Assembly: GCA_963814355.1 (NCBI GenBank)
Contig: CAWFCZ010000005.1
Span: 175,145 to 239,144 of the forward strand
From: JADGOV01 sp963814355
GTDB lineage: Bacteria; Actinomycetota; Actinomycetes; JADGOV01
Reading direction: 5' to 3'
DNA length: 64,000 nt
Every line of letters starts with the position of its first letter. Within the stretch, counting starts at the first letter, position 1. The notes under the pieces are model-generated. The model was given only the letters and a program-made list of their open reading frames with translations, ran no database searches and was not told the origin of the DNA. Both the position numbers and the translations under genes were made by a program. Positions 27,082-35,236 of this stretch are shown piece by piece.

Positions 27082-27651
27082 ATGGCCGTCCTTGAACATC
27101 ATCAACCGACCGCCGGTAGCGGCACGGGGTTCGACTATCAGGCCGCGGAGTTCACTCCAGCCAGAATGTCGCGGATCGCTCCGGTCGTCTGGGCGCTCAC
27201 CCGTGTCAGTCTCGGCTTCGTCTTCCTCTGGGCATTCCTCGACAAGACCTTCGGACTTGGTTTTGCGACCCCTAGCGCCAAGGCATGGATCTCCGGTGGC
27301 TCGCCCACGACCGGCTTCCTCAAGGGTGTCCAGGGGCCGTTCGCTGGGATGTTCCACGGCATGGCCGGTGTCGCGGCGGTCAATTGGCTGTTCATGCTCG
27401 CCCTCCTCGGCATTGGCCTGGGGCTGATCCTTGGCGTCGCAATGCGGATCACCGCGGCCTCGGCAACCGCACTGTTGGTGTTCATGTGGATGGCGTCCTT
27501 ACCGCTCCAGACCAACCCGTTCCTCGACGATCGCTTGATCTACGCCCTCGTCGTCATTGGGCTGGCCATCAGCGGTGCCGGTGCGAGGTACAGCCTTAGT
27601 CGGGCCTGGGCGCGTATCCCGGTTGTGGCACGGCTGCCGATCCTTAGGTAA
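27082..27651 (+). CDS. DoxX-family membrane protein
   Basis: A 189-residue protein with four to five membrane segments and the DoxX-like ALTRVSLGFVFLWAFLDKTF first helix. A CAGGAGAAGG ribosome binding site precedes the ATG at 27082; an upstream in-frame ATG near 27014 is weaker. DoxX proteins are linked to thiol and quinone redox handling at the membrane, but this one has no specific partner. The upstream 150 bases are notably AT-richer than the surroundings, suggesting a real promoter there. A perfect inverted repeat follows the stop codon. Confidence 0.85.
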   Translation: MAVLEHHQPTAGSGTGFDYQAAEFTPARMSRIAPVVWALTRVSLGFVFLWAFLDKTFGLGFATPSAKAWISGGSPTTGFLKGVQGPFAGMFHGMAGVAAVNWLFMLALLGIGLGLILGVAMRITAASATALLVFMWMASLPLQTNPFLDDRLIYALVVIGLAISGAGARYSLSRAWARIPVVARLPILR

Positions 27652-27658
27652 CGCTGCA

Positions 27659-27711
27659 ACGAAATCGGCGGTGAGTCCCCCGTAACCGGGCGGCCTCATT
27701 GCCGATTTCGT
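27659..27711. terminator. 11-bp perfect inverted repeat after doxX-like gene
   Basis: ACGAAATCGGC at 27659-27669 is exactly complementary to GCCGATTTCGT at 27701-27711, with a 31-base GC-rich loop that can pair further. It begins seven bases after the DoxX stop codon, so it can act as a transcription terminator, although no T-tract follows. Its right arm is also the point where the NERD gene fragment begins, so it may alternatively be a recombination scar. Confidence 0.4.
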
Positions 27712-28030
27712 GGATTACCGCGGCCGGCTGCGGGTCTATGCCGGCCGCACCCACCTTGGCCCGGCCTGCGCCACGGCCCGCTTCGAAGCCGCCCGCGCGG
27801 CCGCCGCCCTCACTGCGCAGCTCGGCCCGGGCTGGTCCCTCGCCGTGCAGCCTGTCCTCGCCTTCACCGGCAGCCGCCCGGGTTCACCGTTGACGGGGTC
27901 CCCGCCGCCGCCGGTGCCCGTCCTGGCTATCCCACCGACCAGCCGGTACACCTCACCCCGATGTAGGCCGGCGCAGCTCGCCGCGGCCAGCCGACCTCGG
28001 CTGCCTATCCGATCCCCAGCGGCAATGGCA
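27701..28030 (+). pseudogene. degraded NERD-domain (nuclease-related) gene fragment
   Basis: The frame reads VDYRGRLRVYAGRTHLGPAC, then ATARFEAARAAAALTAQLGP and WSLAVQPVLAF, which matches the middle of NERD-domain proteins (the VDAKRYxGR strand and the following helix). The upstream half of the domain is missing, and after about 50 residues frameshifts set in: the DQPVHLTPM motif expected next appears in another frame. No start codon or ribosome binding site is convincing. It is a relic of a putative nuclease gene. Confidence 0.45.
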
Positions 28031-28513
28031 CATTGGCGCTGACCTCCCTTCTTCCTCCTGCTCCCTTTTCCTTTGGGACGTGCCGAACCCCACCGTTCCC
28101 TGGCGATGACGAAGACGACGTCAAGCGCCAAGTGGGCCACGCCGCGCCGGTGAATCGAGAGCACTGATCAGCCGGGTCACCTGCCGGGCGCGGCCAGCGC
28201 AATAGGCTCGATCGGCGTGTGATCACGACTCCTGAACTCCCGCGCCCGGTGCGCACCGCGCACTCCGGCAAGAGCATGCGCCCCGCGCAGAGCGGCCCCG
28301 CCGTTTGGGCGGGACGCGCACTACACGTGTAGCGCGGGCACCGGCCGGTGTGCTCGCGGCTTCAATACGATCAATAGGAGAGGCCCGCGAGAAGCCCTCG
28401 CCGCGGGTGATGGCATCGCGTGGAGTAGCACTCAACGGTTTTCCCACTTGCGGTCTGTAGAAGTGAGCACTAGGTTCGCAGGCGAAGCTCGAATCCAGTC
28501 AACGGAGATCCGC
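28031..28513. promoter_or_regulatory. intergenic stretch with a 12-bp palindrome
   Basis: No gene is recognised. At 28321-28332 there is a perfect CTACACGTGTAG palindrome flanked by GC-rich near-complementary bases, the shape of a dimeric repressor operator. The nearest gene downstream is the SnoaL-like gene, about 180 bases away. Confidence 0.35.
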
Positions 28514-28948
28514 ATGGACAGTCAAGCCCCACGCGCTCGAGCCGAAGCCCTCCTCGCAGCGTGGAATCGACGCGACTTCGAGGCAGTCGCCGATAACGTC
28601 AGCCCGCAGGTCGTTCTGGTGGACCATATTCGTGGCCGCACGACCGAAGGTCCGGAAGCCTATGTCAACCGCTTCAAGCCGATCTTGGATGCGTTCCCCG
28701 ACATGAAGGGGGAAACCGTGTCCCTCGTGGTGGAGGGCAACGCGCTTGCGCACGAAATTGTTTGGCGCGGTCGACACACTGCCCCGCTTGAGCTCCGTAG
28801 CGGAACGGTTCCGCCTACAAATGAGCGCGTCACTGTGAATCTCTCCGCCCACATGGAGGTCGACGAAGAGAGCAAGCCGACCATAATACGTACGTACGGC
28901 ACCACGGCTGAGGTGCCGGTCGTCGCTCACGCGGTCGGGTCCGGCTGA
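28514..28948 (+). CDS. SnoaL-like / ester cyclase family protein
   Basis: A 144-residue protein with the NTF2-like cone fold signature: RAEALLAAWNRRDFEAVADN, YVNRFKPILDAFPDMKGETV, then alternating strands. It belongs to the SnoaL-like polyketide cyclase / nuclear transport factor 2 group, in which most members are of unknown substrate. GGAG precedes the ATG at 28514; upstream in-frame codons lack a ribosome binding site. The gene has no operon partners. Confidence 0.75.
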   Translation: MDSQAPRARAEALLAAWNRRDFEAVADNVSPQVVLVDHIRGRTTEGPEAYVNRFKPILDAFPDMKGETVSLVVEGNALAHEIVWRGRHTAPLELRSGTVPPTNERVTVNLSAHMEVDEESKPTIIRTYGTTAEVPVVAHAVGSG

Positions 28949-29190
28949 GTACGAGGGCAGGGTGATCCACCGCGATGCCGTCGACGCCGGCGCGGGATCC
29001 GAGCCCGTTTCGCGTGATCAGCTTCGCCACCGTGTTGCTCTCGGTGTGTGGCAGGTTGCGATAAGTGGCACCACCCACCCCCGACACCCAGGCTTGTGTG
29101 AACACGATGAAGGCAAGCCAGGGCGGTGATGACCCACCAGCGGTGGCGGACGGCGAAACGCGCGAAGGAACGCAGCTACCGCGGCCATCC
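28945..29190 (-). pseudogene. N-terminal fragment of an MMPL-type transporter
   Basis: On the minus strand one frame gives ARFAVRHRWWVITALA, the usual cytoplasmic start and first helix of MMPL (RND-type) transporters, and a second frame continues with FTQAWVSGVGGATYRNLPHT then ESNTVAKLITRNGLGSRAG, which matches the beginning of the first extracellular domain (TES motif). Homology stops soon after. A frameshift and a truncation therefore leave under 10 percent of a normal gene of 700 or more residues. Confidence 0.4.
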
Positions 29191-29631
29191 TCACCGCTGA
29201 GCATCCCGACGTGGCGATCGTCGTATTGACCACCTATTCCGACGACACTAGCGTTCTTGCCGCGTTACGGGCCGGCGCCGGCGGCTACCTGACCAAGGAC
29301 GCCGACCGGGCCGACATCGCTGCCGCGCTACCCAGTGCGGCAGGCGGGCTGTCGGTACTCGGCCCGACCATTCAGGCTGCCCTGCTCGCTGCCGCCGGTT
29401 CCACACACGGCTCGCCCTCAACGGCGCGAGCCGCCGCCCGACGGGCTCACCGCTCGGGAATGGGAGATCCTGGGCCTCGTCGCACAGGGACTGACGAACC
29501 CCGAGATCGTGCAAACGCTGGTGCTGAGCCACCACACGGTCAAGACCCACCTCAACCGGATCTTCACCAAGACCGGCTCGCGGGACCGAGCCGCCGCCAT
29601 CCGCTACGCCCAGGCCTACGGACTCGGCTGA
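29170..29631 (+). pseudogene. truncated and frameshifted NarL/LuxR response regulator
   Basis: The first frame (to about 29400) is the second half of a receiver domain: VAIVVLTTYSDDTSVLAALR, AGAGGYLTKDADRADIAAAL with the conserved T and K residues, and GLSVLGPTIQAALLAA. The second frame (to 29631) is a complete LuxR helix-turn-helix (DGLTAREWEILGLVAQGLTN, VKTHLNRIFTKTGSRDRAAA). The phosphoryl-accepting aspartate part and the start codon are missing, and a frameshift separates the halves near 29400. No histidine kinase is adjacent. Confidence 0.65.
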
Positions 29632-29735
29632 CAACCCGCCTCCACCCGACGCCACCACTGCCAGCGCGGTGGGCCATCCGCTGGGCGGGTCCGGCGGTAC
29701 GCGGAGACTGGACCGGAGATGCGGTGTCGTCTTCC

Positions 29736-30502
29736 TCACGCATCCGCGGTCGCCAACATTGTGCGCAGGCGGGGCATGAAACGGCGCTGGCCGTCGTTGA
29801 GCCGGCCGCCGAGCAAGGCGTCCATAGCCTCGAGATCGACGGGTGGCGGCGCGTTCTCCGGGCGGGGGAGCACGGCAGCCGCCTCCGCAGCAAGGGCCTG
29901 AACCTCCGCTTCGCTGGTGACCGAGTCGAGGGAGCGATACCGCCGCAGCAGCGAATCCAGCGTGGCCATGCGAGCGGGATCGGTCAGCAGTTCGTGAGCG
30001 GCATCGATCACGCCGGCAATGCCGCCCGGGTGCAGTGCGTCGAGCAGGTCAGCAGCCTGCACTTCTTGGGGCGCGAGGGCCTCATCGGCGCCCAGCTGCC
30101 CGTACTCGGCGCCCGCGCCAGCGTGTCCGCCGGATCGTCCAGGCTGTCGGCGTCGACAGCGTGTTCGAGCCGGTCGCGAAGCCGGGTCAGGCGTTCGATC
30201 TCCTCGGTCAGTTCGCCCGCGAGGACCCGCAAGCTGTCGGACAGGTCGCCGCTGTTGCTGTGGCCGACGCGGTCGACAATCCGCGCGACCGGCATTCCGA
30301 GTGCTCGCAGGCGGGCTATCCTGACCAGCGCGATCAGATCGGCGGTGCCGTAACGGCGGTAGCCGGAACTGTCTCTGGCGGGTTCGGGCAACAGCCCGAC
30401 GGCGTGATAGTGCCGAACCGCGCGTGGGGTGAGTCCGCTCAGGCGGGCGATGTCTCCGATCAACAGACCGGCCCTGTGCGGGCCGGGTTTAGGTGTGGTC
30501 AT
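29736..30502 (-). pseudogene. MerR-family regulator with a frameshift
   Basis: From the ATG at 30502 the frame encodes a MerR winged helix (LLIGDIARLSGLTPRAVRHY, SSGYRRYGTADLIALVRIAR) and a coiled-coil dimerisation helix (LAGELTEEIERLTRLRDRLE). At about 30110-30140, in a GC-rich run, the frame must shift by one base to continue as EYGQLGADEALAPQEVQAAD and a C-terminal effector-like domain ending at 29736. The intact length would be about 255 residues. Either the gene is recently inactivated or there is a one-base sequence error. Confidence 0.6.
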
Positions 30503-30781
30503 GACGACGACTGAACGCCTTCCCGCTGCGTCACGGTCAAGCCGACTGTGTCCCCCGACGGCGAACACGGCCTACGGTAAGTTCGCGCGGCTGTCTCGCC
30601 GAGCGGGCTGACCAGCAACATCGGCCTACGGGCGAGACAGTTCAGCAGGCGGCTCGTGTTCTCGACGCGCACCCGGGTGGGACCCTATGTCGGGCAGCCC
30701 GTCATGATTCTGTCGGCGTCGCGGTGCAGCCCCGGATTCCGCCGGCTGCGCAGCTGAACCTCTACGGCTATCCTGTCGCGC

Positions 30782-32956
30782 GTGGACGTCAGGGGGCGGT
30801 TGAGATTCCCGCTTAGGGGACCGCTCCGCGGCTGGGGTCGCGTAACGCCACGCCGACGCGTCGTGGCGGCGGCAGGTCTGCTCTTGGCCGTGCTCCTTAT
30901 TGCTGCTGTGGCGATCGGCCGGTCCTCTCACACGACAGCGGACCGCCCGTGGCTGAACGCCGGCGAGGATGTGGAGTTGCGGGTCAGCCAGCTGCTGGGC
31001 CGACTGACGCTCGATGAGAAGGCCCGGCTGCTGTACGGGGTAGCTCCGCCGGCGTCCAGCGGGGCGGTCGGCTACGTACCGGGGATTACCCGCCTGGGGG
31101 TACCGCCACTGGTGCTGTCCGACGGCCCGGTGGGTTTGCGTGATTCGGCCAGGGCCAGCACCGCCCGGCCCGCGACCGCGCTGCCGGCAAGCGTGTCGCT
31201 GGCGGCGTCATTCGACCTGGCGTTGGCCGAGGCGTACGGGCAGACGCTGGGCCGGGAGGCACGGGCCCGGGGGGTCGATGTGCTTTACGGCCCGGCGATG
31301 AATATCGTCCGGGTGCCGGTGGGTGGCCGGAACTTCGAATACTTCTCCGAGGACCCCAACCTGACCGGACAGCTGGCAGCCTCGTACGTACGGGGAGTGC
31401 AGAGCCAGCGGGTCGCCGCCCAGATCAAGCACTTCGCCCTGAACAGCCAGGAAAACGCCCGGAAGACGGCGAGCTCGAATGCCAGCGAACGCACGATGCG
31501 GGAGATCTACCTGCCGGGATGGCATATGGCGGTTACGGTCGGACATCCATGGTCGGTGATGTGCGGGAACAACCGGGTCAACGGCACCTACGCCTGCCAG
31601 AGCACGGCCCTACTGCATGACATCCTGAAAGATGAGTGGCGCTTCGACGGCATGGTCGGCTCGGACTATGCGGCAACGCACTCGGCGGTGGAGTCGCTGA
31701 AGGCGGGGCTCGACCAGTCTTTCACTCTCAAGGACTGGGGCGCCTATTATCGCGACCTGCCCAGGCTGGTCGCGAACGGCGAGATCCCGTTGGCGTCGGT
31801 CAACGAGCGGGTGCGACGGGTACTGCGGACGATGTTCCGGATCGGGCTGTTCGACAGCAGCCGCAGTGCCGTCAAGGTTGACGCAGCAGCCGACGGACGG
31901 TTCGCTCGTCGGGCCGCTGAAGAAGGCACCGTGCTGCTGCGCAACGACGCCGGCCTGTTGCCGCTGCGGGCGGGATCGGTGCGCTCCATCGCCGTCATCG
32001 GCGCGGGCGTCAAGACCGCGTATACCGGCGGCGGCGGGTCCAGTCACGTAATCCCGTTCTACACCGTCTCCCCGGTGCAGGGGATTACCGCCCGGGCCGG
32101 GGCCGGGGTGAACGTCACCGTCGACGACGGCGCCGTCACCGCCCGGGCCGCTGCCACGGCCGCCGCGGCGGACGTGGCAGTCGTGATCGTCGGTGACGTC
32201 GCCAAGGAGGGGGCCGATCGCCCGAGCATGGATCTACCGGGCAACCAGAATGCATTGATCGGTGCGGTGGTCGCGGCCAACCCACGGACCGCCGTGGTGC
32301 TGAACACCGGCGCGCCGGTGACCATGCCATGGATCAGTCGAGTGCGTACCCTGCTCGAGGCGTGGTACCCCGGGGAAGAGGACGGGAATGCCCTGGCGGC
32401 GATCCTCTTCGGAGACGCCGACCCGTCCGGGCGGCTCCCGGTGACCTTCCCGACCACCGCCGCACAAGATCCTGCCATGGGCATGCCGCGATACCCGGCC
32501 GGGCCGCGCGGCTACGACTACGCCGAGGGTCTCGACGTCGGCTACCGGGGTTTCGACCACCGAAGCCTGACTCCGCTGTTTCCGTTCGGGTACGGCCTCT
32601 CCTACACGACTTTCGCCTATTCCCGGCTGACCGTCCGCCCAGCGCCCCGGAGCTCCGACGTGAAGGTGTCCTGCACCGTCACCAACAAGGGCTCCCGAAC
32701 GGGCGTCGCCGTGGCGCAGGTGTATGTACGGTTCCCGACGGCGGCCGGCGAGCCACCGCAGCAGCTCGAGGCGTTCGACCGGGTGAGCCTGAAGGCCGGG
32801 ATGAGCCAGCGGATTGTGATGACGCTGCCGCGGCGTGCTTTCCAATACTGGGCCGGCGCCGGGTGGGCGATCGCCCCCGGCGCCTATCGAGTGTCAGTCG
32901 GGTCTTCCTCGCGCAACCTCCCCATCACCGCCTCATTCCGACCGCCGGCCGAGTAG
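30782..32956 (+). CDS. glycoside hydrolase family 3 beta-glycosidase
   Basis: A 724-residue protein anchored by one N-terminal membrane helix or uncleaved signal (residues about 26-46). The GH3 N-terminal barrel runs from about 60 to 360 with LSDGPVGLR, the KHFALNSQE segment (KH motif) and the nucleophile aspartate in GMVGSDYAATHS. The second alpha/beta domain (about 390-590) and a C-terminal fibronectin-III-like domain (RLTVRPAPRSSDVKVSCTVT) complete the family layout. It should hydrolyse beta-glucosides at the outer face of the membrane. The start is GTG at 30782. The divergent MerR gene upstream might have regulated it. Confidence 0.92.
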   Translation: MDVRGRLRFPLRGPLRGWGRVTPRRRVVAAAGLLLAVLLIAAVAIGRSSHTTADRPWLNAGEDVELRVSQLLGRLTLDEKARLLYGVAPPASSGAVGYVPGITRLGVPPLVLSDGPVGLRDSARASTARPATALPASVSLAASFDLALAEAYGQTLGREARARGVDVLYGPAMNIVRVPVGGRNFEYFSEDPNLTGQLAASYVRGVQSQRVAAQIKHFALNSQENARKTASSNASERTMREIYLPGWHMAVTVGHPWSVMCGNNRVNGTYACQSTALLHDILKDEWRFDGMVGSDYAATHSAVESLKAGLDQSFTLKDWGAYYRDLPRLVANGEIPLASVNERVRRVLRTMFRIGLFDSSRSAVKVDAAADGRFARRAAEEGTVLLRNDAGLLPLRAGSVRSIAVIGAGVKTAYTGGGGSSHVIPFYTVSPVQGITARAGAGVNVTVDDGAVTARAAATAAAADVAVVIVGDVAKEGADRPSMDLPGNQNALIGAVVAANPRTAVVLNTGAPVTMPWISRVRTLLEAWYPGEEDGNALAAILFGDADPSGRLPVTFPTTAAQDPAMGMPRYPAGPRGYDYAEGLDVGYRGFDHRSLTPLFPFGYGLSYTTFAYSRLTVRPAPRSSDVKVSCTVTNKGSRTGVAVAQVYVRFPTAAGEPPQQLEAFDRVSLKAGMSQRIVMTLPRRAFQYWAGAGWAIAPGAYRVSVGSSSRNLPITASFRPPAE

Positions 32957-33761
32957 GCGCCAGATCATTTCTGCTGCCTCGCAGGTATCGATCTCGAGGC
33001 AGTCAGGGCACGGTCTACGGCGACACCTGGGGCCTCGGAGGTGGTTCGCTCGCAAGACTTGAACATTCCCGCGACCGATCCGCTTTACGTGGATGGACAT
33101 TGGGCTGCCTGGGGCTATTCGGTACTCAGCTTTCGGGCTCCCTGGATCACCCGGCCGCCCTGGCCCGCAATACCATCGTCTTCGGCGAGCACATCTACGA
33201 CGGCTCACCACCCTGCCCACCCACCCAGCAGCGGACCTTCGAACTCCTCGGCGACTATCCCGCTCACGCTCGGGTCGACAGAGCCGAGCCGCCTCCACCG
33301 AAGAACCCCCAGCCCACCCGTGGTTCTTCCGATCAAGATCACGAAACTCTGATCTGGCACGACAACCTCCGGGCTTCACCCCCGAGATGATCATGCCGGA
33401 AACGTCGGTCCCGCGGGCGCCGCAACAGGGCCCGAATTCCTGCTCAAAAGTCACCTAGGTTGGTAAGTCAAACCCACCAATCTCTACTTGCAGAGAAAGT
33501 CGCTCTTATGCCCTTTCCGTGGGCGACTGGGAGGCCTGCCATCCCATACTCGGTTCCCTGCCTGCCGGCAGCTCCCCGCCCTCAGGGCCCTCGGCCCTGT
33601 CGCCTGCCATGAGGATGGGACCGCGCTGAGCGGTTTTCTGCCAGCCACATGGGACCACCTGGGTTGCCAGTCATCGGACCACCCGGCGCGCCTGGCCGGT
33701 GGGTCCTCGATGTCTTCGTTGACTGCCCGCGTCATGTCGCCAGACGCGGAGGTCGTCGAGG
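32957..33761. other. gene-poor stretch of decayed sequence
   Basis: Open frames exist, for example one with PATDPLYVDGHWAAWGYSVL near 33070 and one with NTIVFGEHIYDGSPPCPP near 33170, which may be pieces of one decayed gene, but no family was recognised. A 7-bp hairpin AAGAACC/GGTTCTT lies at 33301-33328 and a 6-bp dyad AGATCA/TGATCT at 33336-33355. There is no other structure of note. Confidence 0.35.
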
Positions 33762-33953
33762 GTGGGATTCAGGGAGGTCAGTGCGGTTGAGGTGCGAGAG
33801 GTGCTGCGCGCGTGGCTGGAGGGCCACGGGCTGCGGAGGGTGGCCGAGCTGGCGGGGGTGGACCGCAAGACCGCTCGCCGTTACGTCGCCGCTGCCGAGC
33901 ACGCCGGGCTGTCTCGCGACGCCGACTTCGCGACGGTGACCGACAGCTCCTGA
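33762..33953 (+). pseudogene. N-terminal fragment of an IS21-like transposase
   Basis: The reading VREVLRAWLEGHGLRRVAEL followed by AGVDRKTARRYVAAAEHAGL is the N-terminal helix-turn-helix of an IstA-type (IS21) transposase, in which a HTH with RKTxRRYV precedes the DDE core. The frame ends after 63 residues, and the adjoining sequence belongs to a different transposase family (IS630). It is a junction of two element relics. Confidence 0.5.
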
Positions 33954-34290
33954 AGTTCCTCCGCAAGATCGAACGCGAGACACCCAAGGGTCTGCAGGTG
34001 CACCTGGTCTGCGACGACTGCAGCGCTCACAAACACGCCGACGTCACGGCGTGGCTGGCCAGCGCCCTCGCTTCCACATGCACTTCACCCCTAGCTCGTC
34101 GTCCTGGTTGAACCTGGTCGTGCGCTGGTTTCGTGAGCTGACCGACAAAGCGCTACGGCGCGGGGTCTCCACTCCGCCTCAGACTTGATCGCCAAGATCG
34201 AGGACTACCTCAACGCGCGCAACGACGACCCGAAACCGTTCGTCTGGACCGCCACCGCCCAGGAGATCCTCGCCACAGTCGCCCGCCGAC
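33945..34290 (+). pseudogene. C-terminal fragment of an IS630-family transposase
   Basis: In three successive frames this stretch gives LKFLRKIERETPKGLQVHLV with CDDCSAHKH (second catalytic Asp region), FTPSSSSWLNLVVRWFREL (catalytic Glu region) and IAKIEDYLNARNDDPKPFVW, the usual IS630 C-terminus. At least two frameshifts are present and the N-terminal half is absent. Its sequence differs from the intact IS630 element at 55.7 kb, so the two are not recent copies of each other. Confidence 0.6.
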
Positions 34291-34874
34291 GCGCGTGCTG
34301 TTCCTATCCAAAGCGCATGCCTACGCCAGCACCGGCTTCGGACTGCTGTTCGGCTCGATCACCGCGGTGTCGGACGCCCAGCTGCGCCGGCTGTTCCTGC
34401 TCACCGGCCTGGTGACTGCCGTCCTCGCCGTGCTCTGGCGGCCGCTCTGGTTCGCCTCTGTCGACCCAGAAACCGCCGCCGCCCCGCGGCGTGCCGATCC
34501 GTGCACTCGCCGTCGCGTTCCCAGTCCTCCTAGCCGTGGCCGTCGCCCAGGCCATCCAGGTCACCGGGGTACTCCTGATCCTCACTCTCGTCGTCACCCC
34601 TGCCGCCGCCGCGAACCGAATCAGCCCGAACCCGAGTCACGCCGTCCTGCTCTCGATCGCGCTCGCCGCGGCCGCGACCCTCGGCGGCATCATCGCCGGC
34701 TTGCAGTGGAACGCTCCGGTCAGCTTCTTCCTCGCAACGTTCTCCTTCACCGCCTACGTGGGCGCCCGGCTATGGGACGTCCTGCGCCGCCGGCCGCGGT
34801 TGATCGCCCGGTCTCGGACGACTGCCCCACCCTCGTCCAACCGCGAACGGGACCGACCCGCTAGCGAGGTCTAA
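34287..34874 (+). pseudogene. truncated zinc/manganese ABC transporter permease
   Basis: The sequence starts abruptly at the IS630 relic with RVLFLSKAHAYASTGFGLLF, followed by GSITAVSDAQLRRLFLLTGL, the middle of a ZnuB/MntB-type permease. Near 34480, in a GCC/C run, one base must be removed to continue as GVPIRALAVAFPVLLAVAVA, then QVTGVLLILTLVVTPAAAAN, the conserved C-terminal helices. The 5' third of the gene is missing and there is one frameshift, so it is non-functional. No ATPase or binding-protein partner remains. Confidence 0.65.
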
Positions 34875-35236
34875 CCAACCCGCGACGAGAAGCCAAAGCG
34901 ATCACCAGGCCCCATCGCCGGCGTTCCACGCCGCTGGCTAGCCAGGAGCCGGCGCTGGTTCTCGCGTTGTCCGTAGGAGCCTCCGCCGTCTTCGCGCTGT
35001 CGCAGTTCGTCGCGGCGCTCCTCAACCGACGCCCCCTCAGCGCGCAAGCTACCGTGTTTGTCCCCTTCCGGGCACAATTTCACGTTCACGGAGCGGTTGC
35101 ATGCAGAGGTTGTCACTGTCGAGTGAGCCGGTGGCCTCCAGCAGGGCGCCCCTTGCTGGCCGCCTGGTCGCTGCAACCCGGTCGATGTCCAGTTGAGGCG
35201 CAGCGGAGGCATCACCGTCCCGCTCGGGGAGCGCTC
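34875..35236. other. intergenic stretch, no gene seen
   Basis: This is the gap between the permease relic and the 3' end of the GGDEF-EAL gene. Short Arg/Gly-rich frames on both strands carry no family features, and no hairpin of note was found. Confidence 0.35.

Noticed and set aside
28480..28510. Possible tRNA 3' part (CTCGAATCC)
   Set aside because: No cloverleaf can be built around it and there is no acceptor stem.
32329..33390. 353-residue frame overlapping the GH3 gene end
   Set aside because: Most of it is a shadow of the GH3 gene; the remainder downstream has no start, ribosome binding site or recognisable domain.
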